This document shows, piece after piece, positions 51,907-60,557 of a stretch of 64,000 bases of DNA (within the stretch, counting starts at the first letter, position 1; each line of letters starts with the position of its first letter). A model generated the notes under the pieces. It did no database searches and was not told where the DNA came from. It saw nothing but the letters and a program-made list of their open reading frames with translations. Origin of the DNA: Cohnella zeiphila (GTDB lineage Bacteria; Bacillota; Bacilli; Paenibacillales; Paenibacillaceae); contig NZ_JACJVO010000017.1 in NCBI RefSeq assembly GCF_014212055.1, positions 1 to 64,000 on the forward strand, read 5' to 3'. The translations under genes were made by a program, and so were the position numbers.

Positions 51907-52761
51907 TTATTGTGCAGTAGCGAACTGGCGGGAAATATTCCGGTATACGGTTGGAGACATCCCTATCTTAGCCGTAAATTGTTTGATGAAGTAAGTATCG
52001 TACTCAAACCCGGCGGCACGCGCAATTTCGTTCAAGCTCATACCTGTATGGGTGAGGAGATCTCCCGCAACTTTCAAGCGGTGCGACAGCAAATATTTCA
52101 TTGCTGTATACCCGCATCTTTCCTGAAACATTTTATTGAGCGACACACGATTCAAGTGTGCGCATTTGGTTAAATCTTCCAAGGTTACTTTATTGGCATA
52201 GTTGGTGTGTATATATTCCAGTGCTAAATCAACAGGGGACTGTTCGCTTTGGCGGTTCAAATCCTCAAGCAGGCCCAATATCCGGATGAGATATTTTTTG
52301 ATTCTGCACACCCAGTTTGCATCGCTTTGCGCATACACTTCGGTCCCCAGCACAAAAAACCACTCAAATAATTGCGGATAGGCTTTCTCGGTTACAAAAG
52401 GTACTCCGGTGCGGGTCGGATTGGCCTGAAAAAGCGAAACGCCTGTTTGTATTTTCAGATGGCGAGGAAAGTAGTCTTCCGTTTCGGCAATCGGGATGGT
52501 ATTGAGAAAATCGGGATGATAACTGAATGATTGCGCAGAAACGTTATGCTTTCCAAGTATTTGTATCGAATCATCTTCGGACAAACAGAGAACGCCGGGC
52601 GCTGAAACCGCAATCGGTCGTTCGTTGAGTATCCCGTTGATGCTGCCGGACGTAATCAAGATTAAAGTAAGCCGCTCCGGATAAGGAAGACAATCCAAAT
52701 CCTCGGCGGCAACAAATTCAATATTTACAGCTCTGTCTTTGTGGCGATCGATTTGCGGCAT
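51907..52761 (-). CDS. AraC-family regulator
   Basis: This 284-residue protein has an N-terminal cupin-like sensory region (ERLTLILITSGSINGIL and VLCLSEDDSIQIL) and two C-terminal helix-turn-helix motifs (VTLEDLTKCAHLNRVSLNKMF and MSLNEIARAAGFEYDTYFIKQF). The start at 52761 (MPQIDRHKD) follows CAGGAGAGG. It is divergent from a GAPDH gene over about 107 bases, so that gene is the obvious candidate target. The ligand is unknown. Confidence 0.87.
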   Translation of the reverse strand: MPQIDRHKDRAVNIEFVAAEDLDCLPYPERLTLILITSGSINGILNERPIAVSAPGVLCLSEDDSIQILGKHNVSAQSFSYHPDFLNTIPIAETEDYFPRHLKIQTGVSLFQANPTRTGVPFVTEKAYPQLFEWFFVLGTEVYAQSDANWVCRIKKYLIRILGLLEDLNRQSEQSPVDLALEYIHTNYANKVTLEDLTKCAHLNRVSLNKMFQERCGYTAMKYLLSHRLKVAGDLLTHTGMSLNEIARAAGFEYDTYFIKQFTAKIGMSPTVYRNISRQFATAQ

Positions 52762-52868
52762 GGTCCTCTCCTGACAAATAGTATAGTCAATCGCTTCACT
52801 TATCTCAGTGTACCACAATGATTCGAGGGCTATACTGTTAATAAAGACAAAGAAAGGCGGTTATTATT

Positions 52869-53870
52869 ATGGCAATCAATATTTCGATAAACGGTTTCGG
52901 CAGAATTGGCAGACTTGCCTTTCGGCAGCTTTTTGGCGCAGAAGGATATCGGATTGTCGCCATCAATGACCTGACAAGTCCGAGGATGCTTGCTCATTTG
53001 CTTAAGCACGACACAACGCAGCGACGTTATGACGAAAAGATTGGTTACAGCGAAAACAGCTTGACCGTAAACGGCGAGGAGATTCCGATTTATGCCGAAA
53101 GAGATCCCGGCAAACTCCCGTGGAAAGAATTGCAAGTTGACGTAGTCCTGGAGTGTACAGGCTTTTTCGCCTCAAAAAAAGCATCTACAGCCCATATTGA
53201 GGCAGGTGCAAAAAAAGTAGTCATCTCAACCGTTGCCGGGAAAGATATTCCCACTATTGTATATGGCGTTAATGAACATACGCTAACTAAAGAAGATACT
53301 ATTGTTTCGGCCGCGTCTTGCACCACGAACTGCCTGGCTCCAATGGTCTATTACTTGAACGAGCTTGCGCCGATTAAAAAAGGTTTTATGACGACGATAC
53401 ATGCTTATACAAACGACCAGAATACCCTTGACGGCCCCCACGCCAAAGGCGACTTGCGCCGGGCGCGCTCTGCAGCCGGCAACATCATCCCAACGTCAAC
53501 CGGGGCAGCAAAAGCAATAGGACTCGTAATCCCTTCCTTGGACGGCAAACTGGACGGTGTATCCCAAAGAGTGCCGGTTATGGCCGGCTCCCTGACAGAA
53601 TTGACAGTAGTCGTGGACGGTTCCGTTACTGAGGAGCAGGTCAACGAGAAGATGGAGCATTCCCAGTCGGAGCAATACGGATATACGGAGGAAGAGCTTG
53701 TCTCGTCCGATATTATCGGTATGACTTACGGCAGCTTATTCGACGCTACGCAAACAAAGGTAACGGAACTAGGAACAGATACCCTGGTGAAAATAGCGGC
53801 ATGGTATGATAACGAAAACTCCTTTACCAGCCAAATGATTCGTACCGCCAAATATCTCGCGGAATTGTGA
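52869..53870 (+). CDS. gap: Glyceraldehyde-3-phosphate dehydrogenase, type I
   Basis: This 333-residue enzyme has the NAD motif NGFGRIGR, D34 typical of NAD preference, catalytic C151 (SAASCTTNC) and H178 (TTIHAYT), and a C-terminal [16 protein letters not shown] precedes the ATG. It stands alone, without the usual pgk-tpi-pgm-eno glycolytic operon, and is divergent from an AraC regulator. It is therefore probably a secondary, condition-specific GAPDH, for example gluconeogenic or stress-induced. A role in 1-arseno-3-phosphoglycerate formation is possible in principle but no ArsJ gene is seen. Confidence 0.93.
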   Translation: MAINISINGFGRIGRLAFRQLFGAEGYRIVAINDLTSPRMLAHLLKHDTTQRRYDEKIGYSENSLTVNGEEIPIYAERDPGKLPWKELQVDVVLECTGFFASKKASTAHIEAGAKKVVISTVAGKDIPTIVYGVNEHTLTKEDTIVSAASCTTNCLAPMVYYLNELAPIKKGFMTTIHAYTNDQNTLDGPHAKGDLRRARSAAGNIIPTSTGAAKAIGLVIPSLDGKLDGVSQRVPVMAGSLTELTVVVDGSVTEEQVNEKMEHSQSEQYGYTEEELVSSDIIGMTYGSLFDATQTKVTELGTDTLVKIAAWYDNENSFTSQMIRTAKYLAEL

Positions 53871-53906
53871 CAGTAAGCGAAAACGAACGTTCGCAATCTT
53901 CAAGTT

Positions 53907-54593
53907 TCAAGGAATATTTTCTTCAAGTATGGGAACGGCAAGTTGAACGGACAGGCGTGATGTTTTAACGACGCCCTCCTTGGCAAGCTCGCTCATCACG
54001 CCGCTGACCGCTTCGCGGCTAGAGCCGAGCATATTGGCAATCTCTTGATGGGAAAGAGGCAGATCGATCAGCGCATATCCGTCTTGAATGACGCCGAACT
54101 TGACGCTCAGCGTGGAAAGGAGATGGAGCACGCGGTTTCTAAGACCATGAAGCGCAAGCTGTTCCAATTGATCCTCCCGCTCTTTTAACCGTTCACTGAG
54201 TGCTTTAAGAAATTTAAGCGCGAGCTGCGGCCGATTGATCATCAACCGTTCGAACTGAGGCTCGGACATGGTGCAAAGAAGCGTCGGTTCCATCGTTTCA
54301 ATATAAACCCGCCTGGTTCCGAACGAGAATGAATTTAGCTCTCCGAATATATTTCCTCTTGTGAGAATGCCAAGCGTAAACTGTTTTCCGCTGTCGTTCA
54401 GTTTATAGAGTCTAAGCTTGCCCTCCTTGACGAAATAGAGTCCCTCGCGCGTAGACTCCGGGCTTTGGACCAGTGTATTTTTTGTGATCCGATTGAAATG
54501 ATGGATGGTATCCAGCTGATCGATCTCTCTCATCTCATCATGCGACATTTCTTCAAAAATGCTGATTTGCGATAAATACCAGAGCTTGTCCAT
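53907..54593 (-). CDS. Crp/Fnr-family regulator
   Basis: This 228-residue regulator has an N-terminal cyclic-nucleotide-binding-like barrel (GLYFVKEGKLRLYKLN and GNIFGELNSFS), a long dimer helix and a C-terminal winged helix (LPLSHQEIANMLGSSREAVSGVMSEL). It lacks the N-terminal cysteine cluster of Fnr, so it does not sense oxygen through Fe-S. GGAGGAGCG precedes the ATG. It follows the fusion gene on the same strand with a gap of about 60 bases and may control it or be co-transcribed. Confidence 0.88.
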   Translation of the reverse strand: MDKLWYLSQISIFEEMSHDEMREIDQLDTIHHFNRITKNTLVQSPESTREGLYFVKEGKLRLYKLNDSGKQFTLGILTRGNIFGELNSFSFGTRRVYIETMEPTLLCTMSEPQFERLMINRPQLALKFLKALSERLKEREDQLEQLALHGLRNRVLHLLSTLSVKFGVIQDGYALIDLPLSHQEIANMLGSSREAVSGVMSELAKEGVVKTSRLSVQLAVPILEENIP

Positions 54594-54653
54594 TGGATAT
54601 ATCGCTCCTCCAAAATAATATTGGCAAAGTCATAGGCGTTCGTTGCAATAACA

Positions 54654-56180
54654 TTAGGGTAACGAACGGATTTTTTTTAAGACTTCGGATGGTTCCATTC
54701 GCGTTCTATGGTTTAAATCTGAAGCGCCGGCTATGACGGTTCCTTTTTTATCGATAATATATGTGGCTGTGACAGGGAGCTCAAATGTGTGGTCGCCGTT
54801 ATATTGATGTAGCTCAATACCGGATCTTTTTTGAATGGCTTGCATAAAGTCAGGCAGCTTGTATTTCAGATTATAGCTTTCCGCTGTTTTGTTGTTCGTA
54901 TCGCTAAGGACGAAGAAGCTTAGCTCATGTTTTTCTTTCATGGACAGCGAATGGTCCGGAGTTTGCGGGCTAATGGCAATCAATTGAGCACCGGCAGCTT
55001 TAATCTCATTCATGATGCGCTCATAGGCCTTCAATTGCAAATTGCAGTACGGACACCATTCACCCCGATAGAACACGATAATGACAGGGCCCTTGGCGAG
55101 TTCTTCAGATAATGTGACGGGTTTGCCCGTAGCATCTTCCAGGGTAAAATCGGGAGCCTGATCTCCGATATTCAGTCCTTTGCCTGCACCTTGATCTCGA
55201 AGGTCCTGGAGCAATCTTGAAAATGTCGTCGCGGCATCCGGCGACATATTACGGGTTTGAGCCTGGAGTGCATCAAATTCATCTTTTAGGCTTCTTTCCC
55301 GTTTCGCAACACTGTCCTGGACCATAAGCGAAATTGATTTTTGAATGGGCGGAAAATCAAATCCTAAAGATGCCGCTCTGGCATTCAATATCTTCCAAGT
55401 ACAAGGAAACATGGCGTAGGGGGATAAAGTTTGCTCTTCATGCCGGCCTACATGAAACAGCGGGGACGTGTTCAAGCAGTCGCCAATCTCATAACAGAGT
55501 TCCTGGATGCTTAAGTAACCGCTATTCGCCGCATTGATAGGTCCGACAAAATCGGATTTGGCTCCGATAAAATGAAGAAATTCGGCCGCATCCCACGCTG
55601 TTACATAAGCAATAGGGTGCTCGACTTCCAACACGCCGATCGATTTATGTTCAGCAACATGCTTCACATAGTAATCAAAACGGCCTGTATAATCGTCGGT
55701 TCCCGATACGACCATGGCTACGCGAACCGCAACGACGGGAAATGGCGCATTCCGGAAGAAATAGGCTTCGGCTTGGCGTTTCCCTTCGGCGTAATCATAT
55801 TTCTGAGCGTCTAGATCATAGCTGTATTGTTCCGGCATGAAATCGTCTTCGTTGATTTCGGTTTCTTTGCTATTATAAACCGCCATGCTTGAGGTTAATA
55901 CGTACCGTTTAACGCGGCTTCCAAACGCCGTCAGGGCAATTTTGGCATCTTGCGGATTAAAGCAGATTTGATCGTAGACGACATCATAATAACAATTGCC
56001 GAACGCTTCCGTCATGGCATCCTGATTCGTCCGGTCCACCTTTATTCGGGTCACGGCGTCGCCAAAATCATCCGGTGTTTGACCTCTTGTTGCAATGGTC
56101 ACATCGTGACCATCCCCGAGTATTAAACGGACTAACCGCCGACCGAAAAACGCTGTTCCTCCTAAAACGAGTATCTTCAT
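54654..56180 (-). CDS. Epimerase/dehydratase-peroxiredoxin fusion protein
   Basis: This 508-residue protein joins two complete domains in one uninterrupted frame. Residues 1 to about 290 are an extended SDR (GGTAFFGRR at 7-15, VLTSSMAVYNS, DYAEGKRQAEAYFF). Residues from about 300 are an AhpC/TSA redoxin (SLKDEFDALQAQT, IGDQAPDFTLEDATGKPV, C376-P-Y-C379, TATYIIDKKG). The redoxin part begins where a free-standing homologue would begin, so this looks like a true gene fusion. It is paralogous to the peroxiredoxin at 6.6 kb. GGAAGGGG precedes the ATG. The function is unknown. Confidence 0.85.
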   Translation of the reverse strand: MKILVLGGTAFFGRRLVRLILGDGHDVTIATRGQTPDDFGDAVTRIKVDRTNQDAMTEAFGNCYYDVVYDQICFNPQDAKIALTAFGSRVKRYVLTSSMAVYNSKETEINEDDFMPEQYSYDLDAQKYDYAEGKRQAEAYFFRNAPFPVVAVRVAMVVSGTDDYTGRFDYYVKHVAEHKSIGVLEVEHPIAYVTAWDAAEFLHFIGAKSDFVGPINAANSGYLSIQELCYEIGDCLNTSPLFHVGRHEEQTLSPYAMFPCTWKILNARAASLGFDFPPIQKSISLMVQDSVAKRERSLKDEFDALQAQTRNMSPDAATTFSRLLQDLRDQGAGKGLNIGDQAPDFTLEDATGKPVTLSEELAKGPVIIVFYRGEWCPYCNLQLKAYERIMNEIKAAGAQLIAISPQTPDHSLSMKEKHELSFFVLSDTNNKTAESYNLKYKLPDFMQAIQKRSGIELHQYNGDHTFELPVTATYIIDKKGTVIAGASDLNHRTRMEPSEVLKKIRSLP

Positions 56181-56418
56181 CCATATTCCCCTTCCATGTT
56201 TGCATTCTCAGTTTCTTGCAGATTATCATGCCGGCAGAACCATTGTCTGTAATCTGCTTTACATTGTTCTTCCGTATTTCGTATTTCAAAACATGATGGA
56301 GAACTGTAAGCTACTTCACAGAACTCCGCTTTCATTTGGATTTATAATCAAGCTATCTCGATTGAAGCGCAGATCAAGATCGGTCAAATGATCGAGGAAC
56401 TTCAGAGGGGATAGAGGA

Positions 56419-56865
56419 ATGGAAAAGAGTTCTCAACCTCAGGTAATAAATGCCGAAAAATTGCTTCGTCATTGGCTGGGTGCCGTGAAGTTCCGATTCA
56501 CGGTTGCCATTTCCGGAACAGAGAGCGATTTTGCTTCATTTGATGCCGGTTACGGCGTCAGGACGCCGATCGAAATGGTATGTCACATATCGCAATTGTT
56601 ACAAAACTGCTGTTCAACGATTGCCGGTTCGCCGCGCGTACGACTTGAATCTAAAGGCTGGTACGAAGAAGCGGCGCGATTCTATGAAATAGTCGAACAA
56701 TTGGATCAAGCCATCTTGCAATTTATACCGGTGCAAAGCGTTGTCGAAAAGCTTGTTCAGGGACCGTTAGCGGACGCGACCAGCCATATCGGCCAATTGA
56801 CGCTGCTTCGAAGATTGTCAGGGAGCCCGGTTGCGCACATCAATTATTCGCAAGCAACGATCTAA
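56419..56865 (+). CDS. DinB-like four-helix protein
   Basis: This 148-residue protein looks like a DinB/YfiT-superfamily four-helix bundle: EKLLRHWLGAVKFRFTVAI, PIEMVCHISQLLQNC and the C-terminal DATSHIGQLTLLRRLSGSPV. Single histidines in the second and last helices may bind a metal, but the third ligand of the usual triad is not clear. The start at 56419 follows AGAGGGGATAG. Bacillithiol- or mycothiol-dependent transferases belong to this superfamily; a specific role is not inferred. Confidence 0.7.
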   Translation: MEKSSQPQVINAEKLLRHWLGAVKFRFTVAISGTESDFASFDAGYGVRTPIEMVCHISQLLQNCCSTIAGSPRVRLESKGWYEEAARFYEIVEQLDQAILQFIPVQSVVEKLVQGPLADATSHIGQLTLLRRLSGSPVAHINYSQATI

Positions 56866-56945
56866 AGGGTGGATGGCTAAGGCAGATGGGCATAAATTCC
56901 TAAAATCATCATCCAATAGAAGCGAGGTCGTTCTCTACGAAAAAA

Positions 56946-58184
56946 ATGTTATGGGTCATCCTCATGATGTCCACCGGAACTTCTTTTACGTCGCCTTTAT
57001 TTCCGCTGTATCAGGAGCAGTACCGGTTAAGTAGTCTGCAAATCACCATTTTATTCGCTGTGTATGCGGTCTTCCTGCTGCCCTCTTTGCTCATTGGCGG
57101 CTCCAGAGGAGGCGGTTGGGGGCTGAAGCGGGTTCTTCGCATCAGCATCCTGTTATCGATCCTGGCCACTATTCTCTTTATGGCAAGTCAGCAGGCCTGG
57201 CTCATTTACGGGGCGAGAATGTTGGAAGGAATCGCTTATGGAAGCTTTACGGGTAGCGCAGTCGCATTCTTGCTGAAGCAAACTCCCAAAGAGAAAGCGG
57301 GCAAAGCGATTCTGTTATCGGGTATGGCCGTTTCCGTTGGTTTCGGTCTAGGACCTGCCTTGGCCGGTTTAATTATCGAGTATTTGCATCTGATGCCGCT
57401 GCGCGCGCCGTTTTGGCTTTTGACCGTTCTGTTGCTGAGCGCTTGGGTCGGCCTGGAAACGCTGCAGGACGAGGATTTTCAATTCTGGAAGGAACGCCGT
57501 CGAGAGGCGTCGGGATCGATCTCGCTCGGGGTGTCTTCCGACATCAAGCCTCATTTCTGGTCATTCAGCGCGCTGCCCATTTTCACGCTGTTTACCTTGA
57601 ACGGAACGGTTCTCTCCTTGATTCCTTCGTTCGTGAAAAACGTGATTCAAACTTCCAATCTTGCCGTCTCCGGTCTCCTGATTTTACTGCTTATGGGGGG
57701 CGGTACGATGATGCAAATGCTGCCTTGGTTCAAACAGCCGGTCTTACGCCTTCGGATCGGTATCGCTTTATTGGCTTGCGGAGCCTGGCTTATCGTTCTC
57801 TCCGGGACGTCGGAAAGCATAAGCCTGATGTGGATCGGGGTGCTCGTTCAGGCGCTGGGCAGCGGTTGGACGTTCCAGATCAGCCTACGACTGGCCGGCG
57901 AGCTTCCAAATTCATCGGAGCGGCCGAAGGTGATAACGACCTTCTACTTTGCGGGTTATATCGGATTTATTGTCCCCATCGTGGGAGTCGGTCTCTTAAG
58001 CTACTTATTTGACTTGTACGTGTCTCTGATCGTCCTGAATGTTCTCGCTTCCCTGGTGGTTCTCTACATGTTAGGTTATTCCGTAAGGTTTGCGCGGTAC
58101 TATGCCGTCAGAAACGGAACGCAAGCTCGGCGGAAGGTCTTCCATTCAAGGCGGGCTCGCAGGCCTTGCAATCCAGATAGATGA
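56946..58184 (+). CDS. MFS transporter
   Basis: This 412-residue membrane protein has about twelve hydrophobic segments and an MFS-like loop (GGSRGGGWGLKRVLRIS) between helices 2 and 3. The start at 56946 has no strong ribosome binding site, and the first helix begins almost at once, so the true N-terminus may be a little different. The C-terminal tail is very basic (ARRKVFHSRRARRP). Drug or metabolite efflux is likely; no substrate can be assigned. Confidence 0.83.
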   Translation: MLWVILMMSTGTSFTSPLFPLYQEQYRLSSLQITILFAVYAVFLLPSLLIGGSRGGGWGLKRVLRISILLSILATILFMASQQAWLIYGARMLEGIAYGSFTGSAVAFLLKQTPKEKAGKAILLSGMAVSVGFGLGPALAGLIIEYLHLMPLRAPFWLLTVLLLSAWVGLETLQDEDFQFWKERRREASGSISLGVSSDIKPHFWSFSALPIFTLFTLNGTVLSLIPSFVKNVIQTSNLAVSGLLILLLMGGGTMMQMLPWFKQPVLRLRIGIALLACGAWLIVLSGTSESISLMWIGVLVQALGSGWTFQISLRLAGELPNSSERPKVITTFYFAGYIGFIVPIVGVGLLSYLFDLYVSLIVLNVLASLVVLYMLGYSVRFARYYAVRNGTQARRKVFHSRRARRPCNPDR

Positions 58185-58315
58185 GCGGGCGGTTGAAGCG
58201 CCGAACCGATGGGATTCGAACGGCTGGATCAACACCTTGAAAGGGGTTCCTGTTTACCATGACCTCGGTGATAAACCAATGACCCCATAATACGTAGCGG
58301 GCTAGATACGAATTT

Positions 58316-59398
58316 TTAATTAAGCACAGCTAGGCCTTGTGATCCAAAATACTGAAAATCGGTCCACGCAGCAACCTGTAATCTGGCGAGACTGCCATCA
58401 TCGTTGATTTGAAATACCGATACTGTCCCCTGATTCCCGTTAAGGGTATAAAGATATCGTCCATCTTTACTTACTTCAATATTCATGGGTAGACCGGTTG
58501 GTATCCCTGGCGGTGTACTGGTAACATGTCCGATTACCGTTAACGCTCCATTGCCATTAATTTGAGAGATGGTTATGGTCCCACCTAAGGTATTGGTCGC
58601 ATAAGCAAAACGTTCATCCTTCGTTGTCGTCACCCAGCAAGTGGCCTTTTGTCCGGTCGGTACAGAGCCGCTAATGACATGAAGTACCCCGTTGTCACTT
58701 AAGGTATAGGAAGAAAGCGCATTAGAACCTACTTCCGTAACTAAAAGCAACCCTGTTGAAAGGAAGTGAGAGCCAAACGGCATCTTACCGCTGGATTCAT
58801 TAATCATTGGTCCAGTGACTGTGCCGTTCTTATTAACATTGAATACACTGAGATGATCTGTCGTAAGTTCAGGTATAACAATTTTACTGCCGTCTGGAGT
58901 AAATAGTACTTGCGCAGGTTGGGCATTAATGGTGCTTAGAGAATGAGTAGATCCCGGGACAGGAGTAAGACGCCCGTCTTCCTCTATGTAAAAACCCGAA
59001 ATATTCGAGTTAAATTGATTGGCGGGATATCCCACATTGGAGACATAGAGAAGGTTACCAAATACACCTATGCTATTGGGCTGGACGCCTCCTGATGGTT
59101 TCACGTCCGCGAAGATAAGCTGCCCATTTTCAGTTACCCTAAAGCTGCTGATACTATGACTACCTGCATTGACCGCAAAAAGAAAACGACCATCACGGGA
59201 CAAAGTTAGAGAGCCTTCCGAATGAAGAGGATCGATTCCATCGTTTGGTGTTGCAGTTGAGACTTCCTTTGTCCCCGTACCTTTTCCGTAGGTCGGATAG
59301 GAAGCCATAAAGGTGAGCAATCCATTCATGCCCCGGTAAAATGCCACGACCAGATTCATTTCGTTCGTATTGGTCATCATGTATACCATACTCTGCAT
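58316..59398 (-). CDS. Lactonase-like seven-bladed beta-propeller
   Basis: This 360-residue protein has repeated blade motifs such as LTLSRDGRFLFAVNAGSHS, FTPDGSKIVIPE, TTKDERFAYATNTLGGT and VSKDGRYLYTLNGNQG. They place it with 6-phosphogluconolactonase-like or YVTN-type propellers (PF10282). There is no signal peptide. AGGAGGAATG lies just before the ATG. Hydrolysis of a sugar lactone is possible but unproven. Confidence 0.82.
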   Translation of the reverse strand: MQSMVYMMTNTNEMNLVVAFYRGMNGLLTFMASYPTYGKGTGTKEVSTATPNDGIDPLHSEGSLTLSRDGRFLFAVNAGSHSISSFRVTENGQLIFADVKPSGGVQPNSIGVFGNLLYVSNVGYPANQFNSNISGFYIEEDGRLTPVPGSTHSLSTINAQPAQVLFTPDGSKIVIPELTTDHLSVFNVNKNGTVTGPMINESSGKMPFGSHFLSTGLLLVTEVGSNALSSYTLSDNGVLHVISGSVPTGQKATCWVTTTKDERFAYATNTLGGTITISQINGNGALTVIGHVTSTPPGIPTGLPMNIEVSKDGRYLYTLNGNQGTVSVFQINDDGSLARLQVAAWTDFQYFGSQGLAVLN

Positions 59399-59535
59399 TT
59401 AGCACATTCCTCCTGCATATGATCAGATTATTATGGGTCAAGTTATGATTAATTGTCACAGAATTATATCGTTTTATATTATTCTTCGGATTTGTCTTTG
59501 AGACCTCAAAACAAGCTTCATCAGATAATGTTGCT

Positions 59536-59565
59536 CTGAGGGGAGGATTCCCCTCAGGGCTTTTA
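59536..59565 (+). terminator. Hairpin with T-rich tail, first of two
   Basis: CTGAGGGGA (59536-59544) pairs perfectly with TCCCCTCAG (59549-59557) around a 4-base loop, followed by GGCTTTTATATTT. No plus-strand gene lies directly upstream. Confidence 0.6.
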
Positions 59566-59608
59566 TATTTAGGCAGAAGGAAAGTTTAAGCTTTCTTGCC
59601 GGTCTGTG

Positions 59609-59638
59609 ACAGCCACTCAGGGAGTGGCTGTTTTTTTA
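59609..59638 (+). terminator. Strong rho-independent terminator, second of two
   Basis: ACAGCCACTC (59609-59618) pairs perfectly with GAGTGGCTGT (59622-59631) around a 3-base loop and runs into eight T residues. The nearest plus-strand gene ends over 1.4 kb upstream, which is unusual. Confidence 0.75.
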
Positions 59639-60202
59639 GTCCATAAGATTGGTCAAGGCTGGTTTTATTTTGAAATTGCTTGGGATTTAATCGTTTAGGG
59701 GAATATGTATTGAACTTGAATTACCTAGTATGGAATTCATTTTTCGCGGAAAATCTCCACTTAGATGAAAATATAGATCAAGTGGTTCTCTCCGTTTTTG
59801 CATTAAGAGAATGGGTTTGGTCATATTGAGGCATTGAATGAATTGATTTATAACCGGTCGCGTTCCGATAAAGAGAATGGTGCTTTTTATTGTTTTCGTC
59901 CAACCAGCGTGGTGTTGCAACGTAATGCATCCTTTATCGAAGTCATCTCGGACAAATGGTACGCATGTTACGCTAAAACCGGCTAATAGCTTGTCAACAT
60001 TTTTCTTTTTAGTTTGTATGGACCTACACAGCCCGCAAATTCAGGTTTTTTTCAAAAAGCCAGTGAATCATCTGTTTGCTTTGCCTGTTCTTTCAGAGGC
60101 CGTAAAAATGTTGGCGGAATGTAGAAATCGTTATTCTTAAATCGACTCTATGATGTGAGAGAAAATCATAAATCCAAAAAGACAGTAAAGGAGCCAAGAA
60201 GC
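59639..60202. other. Intergenic region without recognisable gene
   Basis: Only short ORFs without family resemblance or ribosome binding sites are present (the longest, 77 codons on the minus strand at 59687-59920, shows nothing familiar). The region may hold the ECF-dependent promoter of the DGPF-sigma operon in its last 100 bases, but I could not mark it with confidence. Confidence 0.4.
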
Positions 60203-60556
60203 ATGCATTTCACTCTTATGTTTTACGAGGGCCCTGAGGACTTCGCCGCACGAAAGGATCCGGCCAGGCAAGAAGAATACCTTGCTGGATGGTCTCATTA
60301 TGTACATGCGCTCTTCGAATCCGGAGTTGTTGTCGGCAGCGCTGGCCTCGACGCTCCTGAAACGGCAGCGACATTACTTCGCCGCAATGGCGAAATGTAT
60401 GTGGAGGATGGTCCGTTTTCCAAGGCAAAGGAGCAGATCGGCGGTTTCTTCGTTATCGATGTACCCGACCTTGAAACAGCACTTGAGTGGGCTTCACGAG
60501 GCCCTGTTAATGCTGTTGAAGTCCGGGGAAATCTTCCTCCTATGAAACGATCTTAA
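60203..60556 (+). CDS. DGPF/YCII-related protein, first copy
   Basis: This 117-residue protein of the DGPF (YCII-like) family shows MHFTLMFYEGPEDF, YVHALFESGVVVGSAGL and the name motif DGPF in YVEDGPFSKAKEQIGGFF. AAGGAGCC precedes the ATG at 60203. DGPF proteins are the hallmark partners of ECF42 sigma factors. This one is 1 base upstream of such a sigma gene, so the two are translationally coupled. The biochemical role of the family is unknown. Confidence 0.88.
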   Translation: MHFTLMFYEGPEDFAARKDPARQEEYLAGWSHYVHALFESGVVVGSAGLDAPETAATLLRRNGEMYVEDGPFSKAKEQIGGFFVIDVPDLETALEWASRGPVNAVEVRGNLPPMKRS

Positions 60557-60557
60557 G

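Noticed and set aside
52869..53870. GAPDH as part of an arsJ-type arsenate pathway
   Set aside because: No ArsJ-like transporter is present, and the gene lies about 28 kb from the arsenic island beside an AraC regulator.
59687..59920. A 77-codon minus-strand ORF upstream of the DGPF-sigma operon
   Set aside because: No start signal or family resemblance; I left the interval as intergenic.
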